Assembly: GCA_963846005.1 (NCBI GenBank)
Contig: CAWJUH010000001.1
Location: 1,178,001-1,242,000 of the forward strand
Direction: 5' to 3'
Length of the DNA stretch: 64,000 bases
Origin: CAVSUR01 sp963846005
Lineage (GTDB): Bacteria > Actinomycetota > Actinomycetes > Streptosporangiales > Streptosporangiaceae
The translations under genes were made by a program, and so were the position numbers. Every line of letters starts with the position of its first letter. Within the stretch, counting starts at the first letter, position 1. Shown one piece after another: positions 57,936 to 64,000 of this stretch. The notes under the pieces are model-generated. The model worked only from the letters and a program-made list of their open reading frames with translations, did no database searches and was not told the origin of the DNA.

Positions 57936-58862
57936 TCACAAGATCGCGATTGGGTTGACCGGCGACCCGGTCCCGCCGGTCAGCCGCAGCGGGGCGATCA
58001 CGCACAGGAACGACCAGCGTCCCGCCGTCTCGCACAGCGGGACGAGGTCGTCGAACTGAAGGTAGTCGAGCAGGTGCAGGCCCATCGCGTTGATGGCCAG
58101 GACGTGCACGGGAAATTCACATCCGGTGACGGTGCTCGGCGCGGTGTCGCTGTTCCCGTCACTGCCGAGCGCGCCGATCCGCCGCTCGGCCAGCAGCTCA
58201 AGGGCCAGCGGGTGCAGCCCGGCCCGGGCCCGGGCCGCATCCCACGGCCCGAGCTCGCGGCGGCGCAGCTTGTGGCCTACCCGGATGAACACCAGGTCGC
58301 CGGGGCTGACCTGGACGTGCTGCGCCTGCTGCGCCGCGGCCAGGTCGTCCGCGGTGACCTGGTCACCAGGCTCCAGCCAGGCCACACCGCGCAGCCGCGG
58401 GATGTCCAGCAGCACGCCCCGCCCGGCGATGCCGTCCCTGGCCGTGGCGACCGTCAGCTCGCGCGCCCCGTCCGGCGTGACGGCGCCGGCGGGCACGCCG
58501 TTGTACAGCCGGCCGTCGAAGCTGACGTGGCACAGCGCGTCCAGGTGCGAGTCGTGGTCGCCGTGCACGTTCATGTCGAAATGGTCGAAGTTGAACGCCA
58601 TGCCGCGCTGGCCGGGGCTGACCGGCGGGCTGGTGACCGCGTGCCCGGCCGGCTCGGGGTTGTCCGGGGTGATGTGCTCGCCGATCGGGGCGGCCATGGT
58701 CACGCTCCGGCCGAGGGTGACGCTGGCGGCCGCGGCGGCCACCCGCTCCGGGGTGATGTTGTTCAGCGCCCCGCGCCGGTCGTCCGGCCCGTAGCGGCTG
58801 GCCTCGCGCAGCCGGCCGTACAGCTCGCGGAACTGCTCCTCGGTCAGGCCGGCGCCGCTCAC
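57936..58862 (-). CDS. Cyclase-family (PF04199, kynurenine-formamidase-like) metal-dependent hydrolase
   Basis: 308 residues from GTG at 58862, overlapping the GMC stop. The family metal motif reads as HGDHDSHLDALCHV (about 98-111), a variant of HxGTHxDxxxH, followed by PRLRGVAWLEPGDQ and the GSDGNSD near the C-terminal part. The family hydrolyses amides, esters or lactones, for example formylkynurenine. Placed between a sugar-type oxidoreductase and zwf, a role on a lactone is possible but unproven. Confidence 0.85.
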   Translation of the reverse strand: MSGAGLTEEQFRELYGRLREASRYGPDDRRGALNNITPERVAAAAASVTLGRSVTMAAPIGEHITPDNPEPAGHAVTSPPVSPGQRGMAFNFDHFDMNVHGDHDSHLDALCHVSFDGRLYNGVPAGAVTPDGARELTVATARDGIAGRGVLLDIPRLRGVAWLEPGDQVTADDLAAAQQAQHVQVSPGDLVFIRVGHKLRRRELGPWDAARARAGLHPLALELLAERRIGALGSDGNSDTAPSTVTGCEFPVHVLAINAMGLHLLDYLQFDDLVPLCETAGRWSFLCVIAPLRLTGGTGSPVNPIAIL

Positions 58863-60412
58863 TTCAGCCTCCCGGCCAGGTGCTCGCCGACCCGGATCGC
58901 GTTGGCCATCGCGGTCAGCGCCGGGTTCACCGCGCCGATGCTCGGGAAGAAGCTGGTGTCGGTGACGTACAGGTTGTCCAGCTCGTGCGCCTTGCAGTCC
59001 AGGTCCAGCACGGAGCTGGCCGGGTCGGTGCCGAACCGGCAGGTACCCGCCTGGTGCGCGACCCCGGCCACGGCGACCGGCATCGACATGTAGAAGTTCT
59101 TGCGCAGCACATGGTGGGCGGCCAGGCCCACGTGGTTGAGCAGCTTGCGGGTCTCTTCGTAGAGTCCGGCCGACTCGCTGGCGTTGGTCTGCGCGTAGGC
59201 CAGGTGCACGTTCCCGTCGCCGTCGACGGTGATCCGGTTGCCGGGCACCGGCAGGTCCTCGGTGGTCAGCCACAGGTCCACCGCGTGCCGGGCCGTCTCG
59301 GCCAGCGACCACTGCGGGGCCAGCTTGGTCAGGTGCGGCTCCTCGCCCTTCATCGCCTCGGCGTTGGACTTGCCGAGCATCTGGATGTTGCCGAGCGGCC
59401 ACTCGCGGTCCGGCCCGGGCAGGTAGAAGTCGTTCACCGCCAGCGTCTTCTGGTAGACGGTGTCATTGACCTCCTCGGACAGCGCGACCATCGCCCGGCT
59501 GTTGTGGAACATGTAGTTGCGGCCGACCTGGTCCGACCCGTTGGCCAGGCCGCGCGGGTGCGCGTCGCTCGCCGACCGCAGCAAGATCTTCGCGCTGTTG
59601 GCCGCGCCGGCCGCCAGCACCACGATCGAGGCCCGGTGCACCTGCGTCTCGCCGTCGCAGCTGGTGACCACGCCGGTGACCGTGCGGCCGGCCGGATCGG
59701 TCTCCAGCCGGATGACCTCGGCCCGGGTCGCCAGCGTGACGTTGGGCAGGCCCAGCAGCGGGCGCACCGCGATGGTCTCGGCATCGGACTTGGCGTGCAC
59801 CAGGCACGGGTAGCCGTCGCACCAGGCACACCGGATGCAGGTGCTGCGCGGCCGCTGCGCCTCGTCCAGCAGGATGCCGCACGGCGCGGAGAACGGGTGG
59901 TAGCCGGCCTTGGCCAGGTCGGCGGCCAGCTGGGCGATCCGCGGCTCGTGCGACACCGCGGGCCAGGGGTACTGCTTGGACCAGCTGCCCTCGGTCGGGT
60001 CCTCGCCGTGGGTGCCGTGCACCTGGTACAGCCACTCGGCCCGGGTGTACCAGGGCTCGAAGTCCGCATACGACAGCGGCCAGGCCGGCGAGATGCCGTC
60101 GGCGTGCCGGATCTCGCCGAAGTCGGCGGGGCGCAGCCGGTACAGCGCGGCCCCGTACATCTTGGTCGCGCCGCCGACGTAGTAGTGCACCTGCGGCTGC
60201 AGCGGCTTGCCGTCCGTGTCGTACCAGGTGTCGGCGGAGATGTACCGGCCGTCCACGAAGACCGGGCCGGGATCCCAGTTCTGCGTCTCGCGGGGCAGGA
60301 AATCACCGCGCTCCAGCAGCAGGATCCTGCGGCCGGACGGCGCGAGGGTATGGGCCAGCGTGCCGCCGCCCGCGCCGGTGCCGATCACGATGACGTCGTA
60401 GTCGTCGGGCAT
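58859..60412 (-). CDS. GMC-type FAD-dependent oxidoreductase
   Basis: 517 residues from ATG at 60412 (MPDDYDVIVIGTGAGGGTLA, GGAGAGG upstream). The FAD motif GTGAGGG and the second GMC region GGATKMYGAALY are clear; the C-terminal active-site part has AGTCRFGTDP and VTDTSFFPSIGAVNPALTAMANA (catalytic His replaced or reached as HQAGTC). A Cys-rich patch CIRCAWCDGYPCL (about 225-237) is unusual and could bind metal. No signal peptide. Neighbours suggest oxidation of a sugar or sugar acid. Confidence 0.87.
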   Translation of the reverse strand: MPDDYDVIVIGTGAGGGTLAHTLAPSGRRILLLERGDFLPRETQNWDPGPVFVDGRYISADTWYDTDGKPLQPQVHYYVGGATKMYGAALYRLRPADFGEIRHADGISPAWPLSYADFEPWYTRAEWLYQVHGTHGEDPTEGSWSKQYPWPAVSHEPRIAQLAADLAKAGYHPFSAPCGILLDEAQRPRSTCIRCAWCDGYPCLVHAKSDAETIAVRPLLGLPNVTLATRAEVIRLETDPAGRTVTGVVTSCDGETQVHRASIVVLAAGAANSAKILLRSASDAHPRGLANGSDQVGRNYMFHNSRAMVALSEEVNDTVYQKTLAVNDFYLPGPDREWPLGNIQMLGKSNAEAMKGEEPHLTKLAPQWSLAETARHAVDLWLTTEDLPVPGNRITVDGDGNVHLAYAQTNASESAGLYEETRKLLNHVGLAAHHVLRKNFYMSMPVAVAGVAHQAGTCRFGTDPASSVLDLDCKAHELDNLYVTDTSFFPSIGAVNPALTAMANAIRVGEHLAGRLK

Positions 60413-60449
60413 GCGCTTCCTCTCCGTGGCTGGCCCGGCCGGCCCGCGA

Positions 60450-60953
60450 TCAGGCCTGGCGCAGGCCGAGCCCGCTGATAATGTCCGCCACCAGCTCATC
60501 CGGCGTGCCACGGGCCGTCAGCACGAGCACGTCCTCGTCCGGCCGCGGCGGTTCCAGGATGTCGAACTGGCTGTCGAGCAGGCGGGCCGGGAAGAAATGG
60601 CCGCGGCGGGCGGCCAGCCGCTGCGCGTCGGTGTCGTGGCCGATGTCCAGGAACACCATCCTGGCCTGCGGGCGGCCCTCCAGCAGGTCCTGCCGGTAGG
60701 CCAGCTTGAGGGCCGAGCAGGCCAGCACCGCGCTGCCGCCGTCCCGGCTGCGCTGATCCATCCAGGCTCCGATCGCGGCCAGCCAGGGCCAGCGGTCGTC
60801 GTCGGTGAGCGCCATCCCGGCGGCCATCTTGGCCACGTTCGCGGCCGGGTGGAACGAGTCACCGTCGGCAAAGGGCCAGCCCAGCTGGTCTGCCAGCATG
60901 GTGCCGACCGTCGTCTTGCCGCTGCCCGACACCCCGGCCACGATCAGGATCAT
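60450..60953 (-). CDS. gntK: Gluconokinase (GntK type)
   Basis: 167 residues from ATG at 60953. Walker A GVSGSGKTT at the start, then DGDSFHPAANVAKMAAGMALTDDDRWPWL, the gluconate-binding region, and CSALKLAYRQDL and GHFFPARLLDSQFD, all hallmarks of the thermoresistant gluconokinase family. Makes 6-phosphogluconate from gluconate, the same pool that zwf feeds through 6-phosphogluconolactone. Confidence 0.94.
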   Translation of the reverse strand: MILIVAGVSGSGKTTVGTMLADQLGWPFADGDSFHPAANVAKMAAGMALTDDDRWPWLAAIGAWMDQRSRDGGSAVLACSALKLAYRQDLLEGRPQARMVFLDIGHDTDAQRLAARRGHFFPARLLDSQFDILEPPRPDEDVLVLTARGTPDELVADIISGLGLRQA

Positions 60954-60998
60954 CGCGGCGAGCCTATCGGAGCCGAGCGCCCGGCGGCCTGCGGCGCG

Positions 60999-61859
60999 TC
61001 AGCGCGCCAGGTAGTCCAGGGTCCGCTCCAGCAGGTCCGCGGCCCGGCGCAGGTCGGGTGAGCACGGGCCCGCCTGCTCGCCCAGCCGGGCGGCCAGCTG
61101 GCCGGGCAGGCCTGGCATGGCCGCGGCGGCCAGGCCGGCTCCGATCCGGGCCGCGCTGCGGACGACCTGCGGGTCCACCGACCACAGCACCTCGAAAATC
61201 CGCTCGGCGTCAGGACCGTCCTGCTGCCCGGGCCGCTCCCACCCGGCCACGCATGCGGGCAGGTCCGGGGCATCGCAGACCAGCGTCCACTCGCGCCGCT
61301 GCGGGGAGTCCCCGGCCAGCGGGATCTCCGTCACGCGGCCGGGCCGCTGGCGCGGCCGCGGGAAGTCGGCGAACACCACGGTGTGCTCGGCGCCGGCCGC
61401 CAGGTCGGCCCACCGCGGCCGGGCCGCGGTGTAGTGCCGCTGCCGCTGGAAGGACCCGAACAGCACCGGCCGCTGGGCGCTCGCACAGCATTCGTCCTCG
61501 ATGGCATGAGTCAGGGCGAGCAGGACGCGCTTGGTCACGACGTGCACCCGCAACCCGGGGTGACGGCGCCGCAGGCCGGCGAAGACCGACGTATGCCCGC
61601 CGTCGGTGCCGGCCGTGGCGGCGGCGACCGCCGCGGCGAGCGACAGGCCCCCGGCCCGGCGGCGCAGCACGTCGGCGAGCAGCGCGCAGTCCGCCTCGGT
61701 ATAACGCCGCTGCCCGCTGGCCGAGCGCCGGGGCCGGGGCATGCCATAGCGCTGCTCCCAGTTGCGCAGCCCGGCCACCGGGATCCCGGTCCGGCCGGAC
61801 ACCTCGCTGATCGAGAGCACCGCGGGATCGGGGAACTCGCCTTCCGCTTCCTTCGTCAT
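60999..61859 (-). CDS. MerR-type regulator with DICT sensory domain
   Basis: 286 residues from ATG at 61859. N-terminal MerR HTH (LSISEVSGRTGIPVAGLRNWEQRYG, then RRYTEADCALLADVLRR), followed by a domain with ALTHAIEDECCASAQRPVLFGSFQRQRHY, the DICT pattern (seen with diguanylate cyclases and two-component proteins), and a helical end. It lies 45 bp upstream of gntK on the same strand, so it may control the gluconate cluster or only itself. Its ligand is unknown. Confidence 0.83.
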   Translation of the reverse strand: MTKEAEGEFPDPAVLSISEVSGRTGIPVAGLRNWEQRYGMPRPRRSASGQRRYTEADCALLADVLRRRAGGLSLAAAVAAATAGTDGGHTSVFAGLRRRHPGLRVHVVTKRVLLALTHAIEDECCASAQRPVLFGSFQRQRHYTAARPRWADLAAGAEHTVVFADFPRPRQRPGRVTEIPLAGDSPQRREWTLVCDAPDLPACVAGWERPGQQDGPDAERIFEVLWSVDPQVVRSAARIGAGLAAAAMPGLPGQLAARLGEQAGPCSPDLRRAADLLERTLDYLAR

Positions 61860-61965
61860 TATGATGACTTTCGTTTAGTCAATTTGATGAGAGGGTAGCA
61901 GGGTGGTCGTCCTGGCCCGGGATGAACAGCCAGGCAGACCGATGCTCATCATCGAAGGGATTTTC

Positions 61966-62181
61966 ATGATCAAGCTACTGCGCAGCCTCGGCATCACCAG
62001 CGACGTCGCCTATCTGGCGGGAGTGGCGTCCATCGGCGCGAGCGTCACCGCCTGGACGCTGTCTCGCCGGATGGAGGACGCGCCCGGCGAGAAGGCCGAC
62101 CGCTGGGGCATCTACGTCGGATTGTGGGCGCCGACGTTCATGGCGCTTGGCAACGCCATCAAGATCGACGAGACCAGCTGA
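61966..62181 (+). CDS. Small membrane protein, 71 residues
   Basis: ATG at 61966 with GAAGGGA seven bases upstream. The sequence begins MIKLLRSLGITSDVAYLAGV. Two hydrophobic stretches (SDVAYLAGVASIGASVTAW and GIYVGLWAPTFMALGNAI) with a charged loop (SRRMEDAPGEKADRW) between them. No known family recognised. It is divergent from the MerR-DICT gene and sits 58 bp before the whiB gene. Confidence 0.75.
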   Translation: MIKLLRSLGITSDVAYLAGVASIGASVTAWTLSRRMEDAPGEKADRWGIYVGLWAPTFMALGNAIKIDETS

Positions 62182-62239
62182 GCGATAGCGCGGGCGCCCG
62201 CCGCAGCCCGGGCCGGGCAGCAAGGCGCGAGGAGGAACG

Positions 62240-62602
62240 TTGACCACCACTGCTCGGCGCGGGCGCAAGCCCGCGCAGGCCGGGCCCGCGTGGGCCCGGC
62301 CGGTCCCCGGCCGGGTCTCGTGGCGCGAGAGCGCGGCCTGCCGTGACATCGAAACCGAGCTGTTCTTCCCGATCGGCAACAGCGGGCTGGCGGCCGCCGA
62401 CGCCGAGTGGGCCAAGGGGATCTGCGCCCGCTGCCCGGTGCGCAAGCCCTGCCTGACCTATTCGCTCGCCACCGGCCAGCAGTACGGCATCTGGGGCGGC
62501 TTGGACGAGGAGGAACGGCGCGGGCTGCGCCGCCAGTGGCAGCAGACGCACGCCTTGCCGGCCCTGCCGAAGGGCACTGAAACACCGCCCGAAGGGCACT
62601 GA
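62240..62602 (+). CDS. WhiB-family iron-sulfur transcription factor
   Basis: 120 residues from TTG at 62240, with AGGAGG five bases upstream. The four cluster cysteines are in SAACRDIETELFFP, ICARCPVRKPC (CxxC...C) and the GIWGGLDEEERR turn that contacts the sigma factor is intact. Close to WhiB1/WblE types by the single acidic region. WhiB proteins sense redox or NO and bind sigma factor region 4. Its last codons are formed by a 22-bp tandem repeat that also supplies the stop. Confidence 0.93.
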   Translation: MTTTARRGRKPAQAGPAWARPVPGRVSWRESAACRDIETELFFPIGNSGLAAADAEWAKGICARCPVRKPCLTYSLATGQQYGIWGGLDEEERRGLRRQWQQTHALPALPKGTETPPEGH

Positions 62603-62625
62603 AACACCGCCCGAAGGGCACTGAA
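62568..62625. repeat. 22-bp tandem repeat across the whiB stop codon
   Basis: CGAAGGGCACTGAAACACCGCC occurs at 62568-62589 and 62590-62611, with a third partial copy to 62625. Since 22 is not a multiple of 3, each copy is read in a new frame; the stop TGA at 62600-62602 comes from the second copy. Confidence 0.85.
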
Positions 62626-62630
62626 CGCGT

Positions 62631-62649
62631 CCTGTCCCGCGGGGACGGG
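62631..62649. terminator. Hairpin between whiB and the racemase-family gene
   Basis: CCTGTCCC (62631-62638) pairs with GGGACGGG (62642-62649), one G-U pair included, around a 3-base loop. It lies between convergent genes and may serve both. Confidence 0.6.
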
Positions 62650-62657
62650 CAGGAGTC

Positions 62658-63416
62658 TCAGGCCGGCGGGGGCGGCGGGAACGGCCCGCCGCGCCAGGCT
62701 GGCCGCGGACGGGCGCCGCGGGTCACCTGGTAGGCGGCGCGGGCCAGCAGCCGGGCGGAGTCCAGCACCGGCAGCGGCGAGTCGGCCGGGCCGAGCAGCG
62801 CCGGCAGCTCGGTGCAGGCGAGCGCGACCGCGTCGCAGCCGCGCTCCGCCAGCCGGGCGATCACGGCGGCGCAGGCGGCCCGGGACGCGGCGGTGAACAC
62901 GCCGTTGACCAGCTCGGTGAAGATGATCTCGTCCACGGCGGCGCAGTCGGCGGCCGCGGGGATCTCGGCGGCGATGCCGCGGGCCGCGAGCGCCCGCGGG
63001 TACAGCGTGCTGGCGGCCAGGAACCGGGTGCCGAGGATGCCGACCCGGCGCCGCCCGTCGCGGGCCGCCTGGGCGGCGACCTCGGCGGCGATGTGCAGCC
63101 CGGGCAGCGCCAGCGGCGGCCCCGGGTGCTCCAGCGCCAGATGGGCGGTGTTGTCGGGGCAGGCGAAGAATTCAGCCCCCGCGGCGGCCAGCCGGGCCGC
63201 GCTGACCGCGAGCGTGCCGCGGACCGCCGCGTGGTCGCCGGCCTCCCAGGCGGCCATGCTGTAGCCGAAGGCGATGTAGTCGAGCGTCACGTCGGGGTGC
63301 TCGCCCGGTCCGAGCTCGCGGTGGCCCTGCTGGCAGAAGGCCAGGAAGCACAGCGCGGCGCCCTCGGTGCTGTGCGCGAGGATGCCGAGGTGCCCGCCGG
63401 GAGCGGGACTGCTCAC
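62658..63416 (-). CDS. Aspartate/glutamate racemase-family protein
   Basis: 252 residues from GTG at 63416, overlapping the stop of the small upstream gene (GTGA). Both catalytic cysteines are visible: FFACPDNTAH (about 88) and VALACTELPALL (about 217). HLGILAHSTEGAALCF at the N-terminus is the first strand and substrate loop. The family interconverts or isomerises amino acids such as aspartate. The exact substrate is unknown. Confidence 0.87.
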   Translation of the reverse strand: MSSPAPGGHLGILAHSTEGAALCFLAFCQQGHRELGPGEHPDVTLDYIAFGYSMAAWEAGDHAAVRGTLAVSAARLAAAGAEFFACPDNTAHLALEHPGPPLALPGLHIAAEVAAQAARDGRRRVGILGTRFLAASTLYPRALAARGIAAEIPAAADCAAVDEIIFTELVNGVFTAASRAACAAVIARLAERGCDAVALACTELPALLGPADSPLPVLDSARLLARAAYQVTRGARPRPAWRGGPFPPPPPA

Positions 63417-63682
63417 GCGGGGACCGGACGCGGGCCGGCCAGCCGCTCCAGCTCCCGGGCCGCGGCCGCCCTGACCGCCGGGCCGGCCCCCGGGTCGGCG
63501 GCCAGGATGGCGAAGGCCAGCATGGCGGCCAGGCCGTCGGCCGCTTCCAGCTGCTGCGCCGCCGCCAGCCGGGTGGTGGCATCCGCGGCGGGATCGGCGG
63601 CCAGCTCGGCCAGTTGTCGCTGCGCGCCAGGGTCGTCGTCGTCCATGGCCTGCCGGCTCTCTCGGGTGACTGCTGATCTCAC
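63413..63682 (-). CDS. Small helical protein upstream of the racemase
   Basis: 89 residues from GTG 63682, or 77 from ATG at 63646 (GAGAGAG about 11 bases upstream). The sequence is all helical with Ala-rich repeats (QLAELAADPAADATTRLAAA, then a similar LAAMLAFAILAADP), which suggests HEAT-like repeats. Coupled to the racemase gene by GTGA. No family assigned. Confidence 0.6.
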   Translation of the reverse strand: MRSAVTRESRQAMDDDDPGAQRQLAELAADPAADATTRLAAAQQLEAADGLAAMLAFAILAADPGAGPAVRAAAARELERLAGPRPVPA

Positions 63683-63751
63683 GGTGACTGGAGAACACGA
63701 TACATCTCGAAAGCCGGAACGTCGAAGCGATATCCGGCGGCGGGCGCCGCT

Positions 63752-64000
63752 TTAGGCCGGGTCGAGGAAGGCGGTCAAGGCGGCGATCATCATCGCCGCG
63801 TCGGCGGCCCCGGTCAGCTCCCGCACCGAATGCATGGCCAGCGCCGGGTTGCCGACGTCGACCGTCGGCATGGCCAGGCCCGCGGCCACGATCGGGCCGA
63901 TCGTGGACCCGCTGCGCACGCCGCTGCGGTTGACGAAGAACTGGACCGGCACCCCGGCCTGCTCGGCGGCGAGCAGGAACGCGGCCTGGGTCGGCGCGGT
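63752..64000 (-). CDS. apeB: M18-family aminopeptidase, C-terminal part
   Basis: The frame is open to the right window edge, so only the last 80 or so residues are seen. VPVQFFVNRSGVRSGSTIGP, then TVDVGNPALAMHSVRELTG is the end of M18 (aspartyl/DNPEP-type) aminopeptidases, including the SxxSxxG-like region and the zinc-ligand His in MHSVRE. The stop is at 63752. Confidence 0.88.
   Translation of the reverse strand, partial: TAPTQAAFLLAAEQAGVPVQFFVNRSGVRSGSTIGPIVAAGLAMPTVDVGNPALAMHSVRELTGAADAAMMIAALTAFLDPA

Overview
This is a very GC-rich actinobacterial chromosome segment. The conserved core has the order usual in mycelial actinomycetes (Streptomyces or Streptosporangiales type): tig-clpP1-clpP2-clpX-valS-folC-DUF4233-mreB-mreC-mreD-mrdA-rodA, then the TIGR03960/TIGR03936 radical-SAM pair, rne, rplU, rpmA, obg and finally nadD and rsfS, all on the minus strand. 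A complete MreBCD/PBP2/RodA set and a WhiB protein fit a sporulating filamentous organism. The exact genus cannot be read from the sequence.

Layout. 0-3.4 kb is accessory DNA: a truncated hydrolase, an IS110-type element with a broken transposase, an IS481-like fossil, a TetR/monooxygenase-like divergent pair, and the C-terminal stub of a phage-type integrase abutting the 3' end of tRNA-Ala(GGC). 3.5-6.4 kb holds small membrane genes, a nonapeptide-repeat protein coupled to an RDD protein, a histidine phosphatase and rsfS. 6.6-9.5 kb is a plus-strand pair (subtilisin-like S8 peptidase plus a serine hydrolase) lying between rsfS and nadD. 9.6-16 kb holds nadD, an SDR, a PaaK-like ligase, an M48 protease and a HelD-like helicase. 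16-24.8 kb is the obg-rpmA-rplU-rne-TIGR03936-TIGR03960 block. 25-36.2 kb is an accessory block that splits this core from rodA: TSUP transporter, HNH/DUF222 protein, cyclase-NB-ARC-TPR protein, hydrolase, 2-oxoglutarate oxygenase, small enzymes, nuclease and ArsR-AHSA1 regulator. 36.2-52 kb holds the cell-elongation, folate, tRNA-charging and Clp proteolysis genes. 52-64 kb has a MalT-type regulator, an ion channel, a cluster converging on 6-phosphogluconate (zwf, cyclase-family hydrolase, GMC oxidoreductase, gluconokinase), a MerR-DICT regulator, a WhiB protein, a racemase-family protein and the end of an M18 aminopeptidase.

A striking property of the sequence itself is that at least ten genes carry one-base frameshifts. 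They include valS, tig and rne, which must or almost certainly must work. The breaks sit in G/C-rich runs and the protein homology continues in another frame. I read most of these as assembly indels rather than biology and give joined coordinates, marking each break.

No CRISPR array, rRNA operon or clear biosynthetic gene cluster was seen. The most interesting candidates are the nonapeptide-repeat/RDD unit, MreD with a roughly 300-residue arginine-rich tail, the IS110 left end as a possible bridge-RNA locus, the S8/hydrolase pair and the gluconate-type cluster.
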